DNA of 64,000 bases from positions 1 to 64,000 of the forward strand of contig NZ_SIZW01000041.1 in assembly GCF_009866805.1 (NCBI RefSeq), written 5' to 3'. The notes under the pieces are model-generated. The model worked only from the letters and a program-made list of their open reading frames with translations. It had not been told where the DNA came from and ran no database searches. This document shows, in pieces, positions 63,511-64,000 of this stretch (positions are counted from its first letter, which is position 1; every line of letters starts with the position of its first letter). The translations under genes and the position numbers were made by a program. The stretch comes from Schauerella aestuarii (GTDB lineage Bacteria; Pseudomonadota; Gammaproteobacteria; Burkholderiales; Burkholderiaceae_B).

Positions 63511-64000
63511 ATGATCAAACGAATGCTTGCCGTCGGCATGACGGCGGCCGCTGCCTTGGGAGCGCTCGGCGTGCCTGCCATCGCGCTTGCCGACGCCTAT
63601 CCGTCGCGCCCCATTACTTTGGTGGTGCCGTTCCCGCCGGGCGGCCCGACCGATGCGCTGTCGCGCCGGCTCGCGGGCGGTGTCGGTCAGGCGATCGGCC
63701 AAACCGTGGTCGTTGAGAACCGGCCGGGTGCAGGTGGCAATATCGGCGCCGAATATGTGGCGCACGCCAAGCCCGATGGCTACACGTTGCTGTTTGGCAC
63801 CTCGGGGCCGTTGGCGATCAACGGCAGTTTGTACAAGGATCAACGCTACGACCCGCAGAAGAGCTTCGCGCCGGTGATACGCGTGGGCCACTTGCCCAAT
63901 ATCCTTGTGGTCAATCCCAAGGTGCCGGCGACGAATGTGCAAGAACTCATCGCCTTGGCGAAATCGCGTCCCGACGCGTTGACGTATGCGTCGTCGGGCA
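63511..64000 (+). CDS. Tripartite tricarboxylate transporter binding protein (Bug family), truncated by the window end
   Basis: The frame opens at ATG 63511 behind AGGAGA and runs off the end without a stop. The first 163 residues show a signal peptide (about 1-28, ending AIALA) and the Bug family start YPSRPITLVVPFPPGGPTDA, VVENRPGAGGNIGAEYVAHA and PDGYTLLFGTSGPLAING. It follows the AidB-like gene by 23 bp and is probably co-transcribed, so its ligand may be a precursor of the acyl-CoA that enzyme uses. No TctA/TctB genes are present in the window. Confidence 0.93.
   Translation, partial: MIKRMLAVGMTAAAALGALGVPAIALADAYPSRPITLVVPFPPGGPTDALSRRLAGGVGQAIGQTVVVENRPGAGGNIGAEYVAHAKPDGYTLLFGTSGPLAINGSLYKDQRYDPQKSFAPVIRVGHLPNILVVNPKVPATNVQELIALAKSRPDALTYASSG

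Overview
The window is 64 kb of GC-rich chromosomal DNA from a betaproteobacterium, most likely of order Burkholderiales and family Alcaligenaceae (the Bordetella/Achromobacter/Pigmentiphaga neighbourhood). This rests on four things: the order secY-infA-rpmJ-rpsM-rpsK-rpsD-rpoA-rplQ, system II cytochrome c maturation (ResB/CcsB), the blocks lptM-lysA // cyaY and mrcA // aroK-aroB-dgt, and orphan tripartite-tricarboxylate ('Bug') binding proteins scattered among acyl-CoA genes. The genus cannot be fixed from the sequence alone. No tRNA, rRNA, CRISPR array, prophage or insertion sequence was found.

Region 1 (1-20.1 kb) is the S10-spc-alpha ribosomal protein cluster, from the end of tuf to rplQ. 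It is interrupted twice. Between rpsJ and rplC lie a Fur-boxed TonB-dependent siderophore receptor and a divergent AraC regulator. Between rpsQ and rplN lies an aldehyde dehydrogenase on the opposite strand. A strong terminator stands at the upstream edge of each insert, and a good sigma70-like promoter with a long leader restarts the ribosomal genes after each one. The cluster therefore probably runs as at least three transcription units.

Region 2 (20.2-24.2 kb) carries cutA-dsbD and a WYL regulator with a VOC-family protein. Region 3 (24.2-32.0 kb) is a sulfur/amino-acid module: a divergent LysR regulator, a thiol dioxygenase of the cysteine dioxygenase family, a PLP C-S lyase, a four-domain rhodanese, and a complete polar amino-acid ABC transporter. 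Region 4 (32.0-40.0 kb) holds hemB-engB, a cytochrome c4-like protein, resB-ccsB and a hybrid histidine kinase. HemB, DsbD, ResB and CcsB together serve haem and cytochrome c assembly.

Region 5 (40.2-48.9 kb) encodes a MaoC hydratase, a Bug receptor, MmgE/PrpD, an acyl-CoA dehydrogenase, a class III CoA-transferase, a GntR regulator, an MFS carrier and a CitE-like lyase. This gene set closely resembles the itaconate-degradation cluster of Pseudomonas aeruginosa (CoA-transferase, hydratase, citramalyl-CoA lyase). A promoter with an inverted repeat at the predicted start site lies upstream.

Region 6 (48.9-60.7 kb) is housekeeping (lysA, lptM, cyaY, mrcA, aroK, aroB, dgt) followed by a two-gene NHEJ module (Ku and PE-ligase-polymerase LigD) with histone-H1-like Lys/Ala-rich tails and linkers. 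Region 7 (60.7-64 kb) is a LysR regulator divergent from an AidB-like acyl-CoA dehydrogenase and a second Bug receptor that is cut by the window end.

Nothing here is clearly a new class of system. The best candidates for follow-up are the interrupted ribosomal cluster, the itaconate-type cluster with its putative operator, and the thiol-catabolism cluster.
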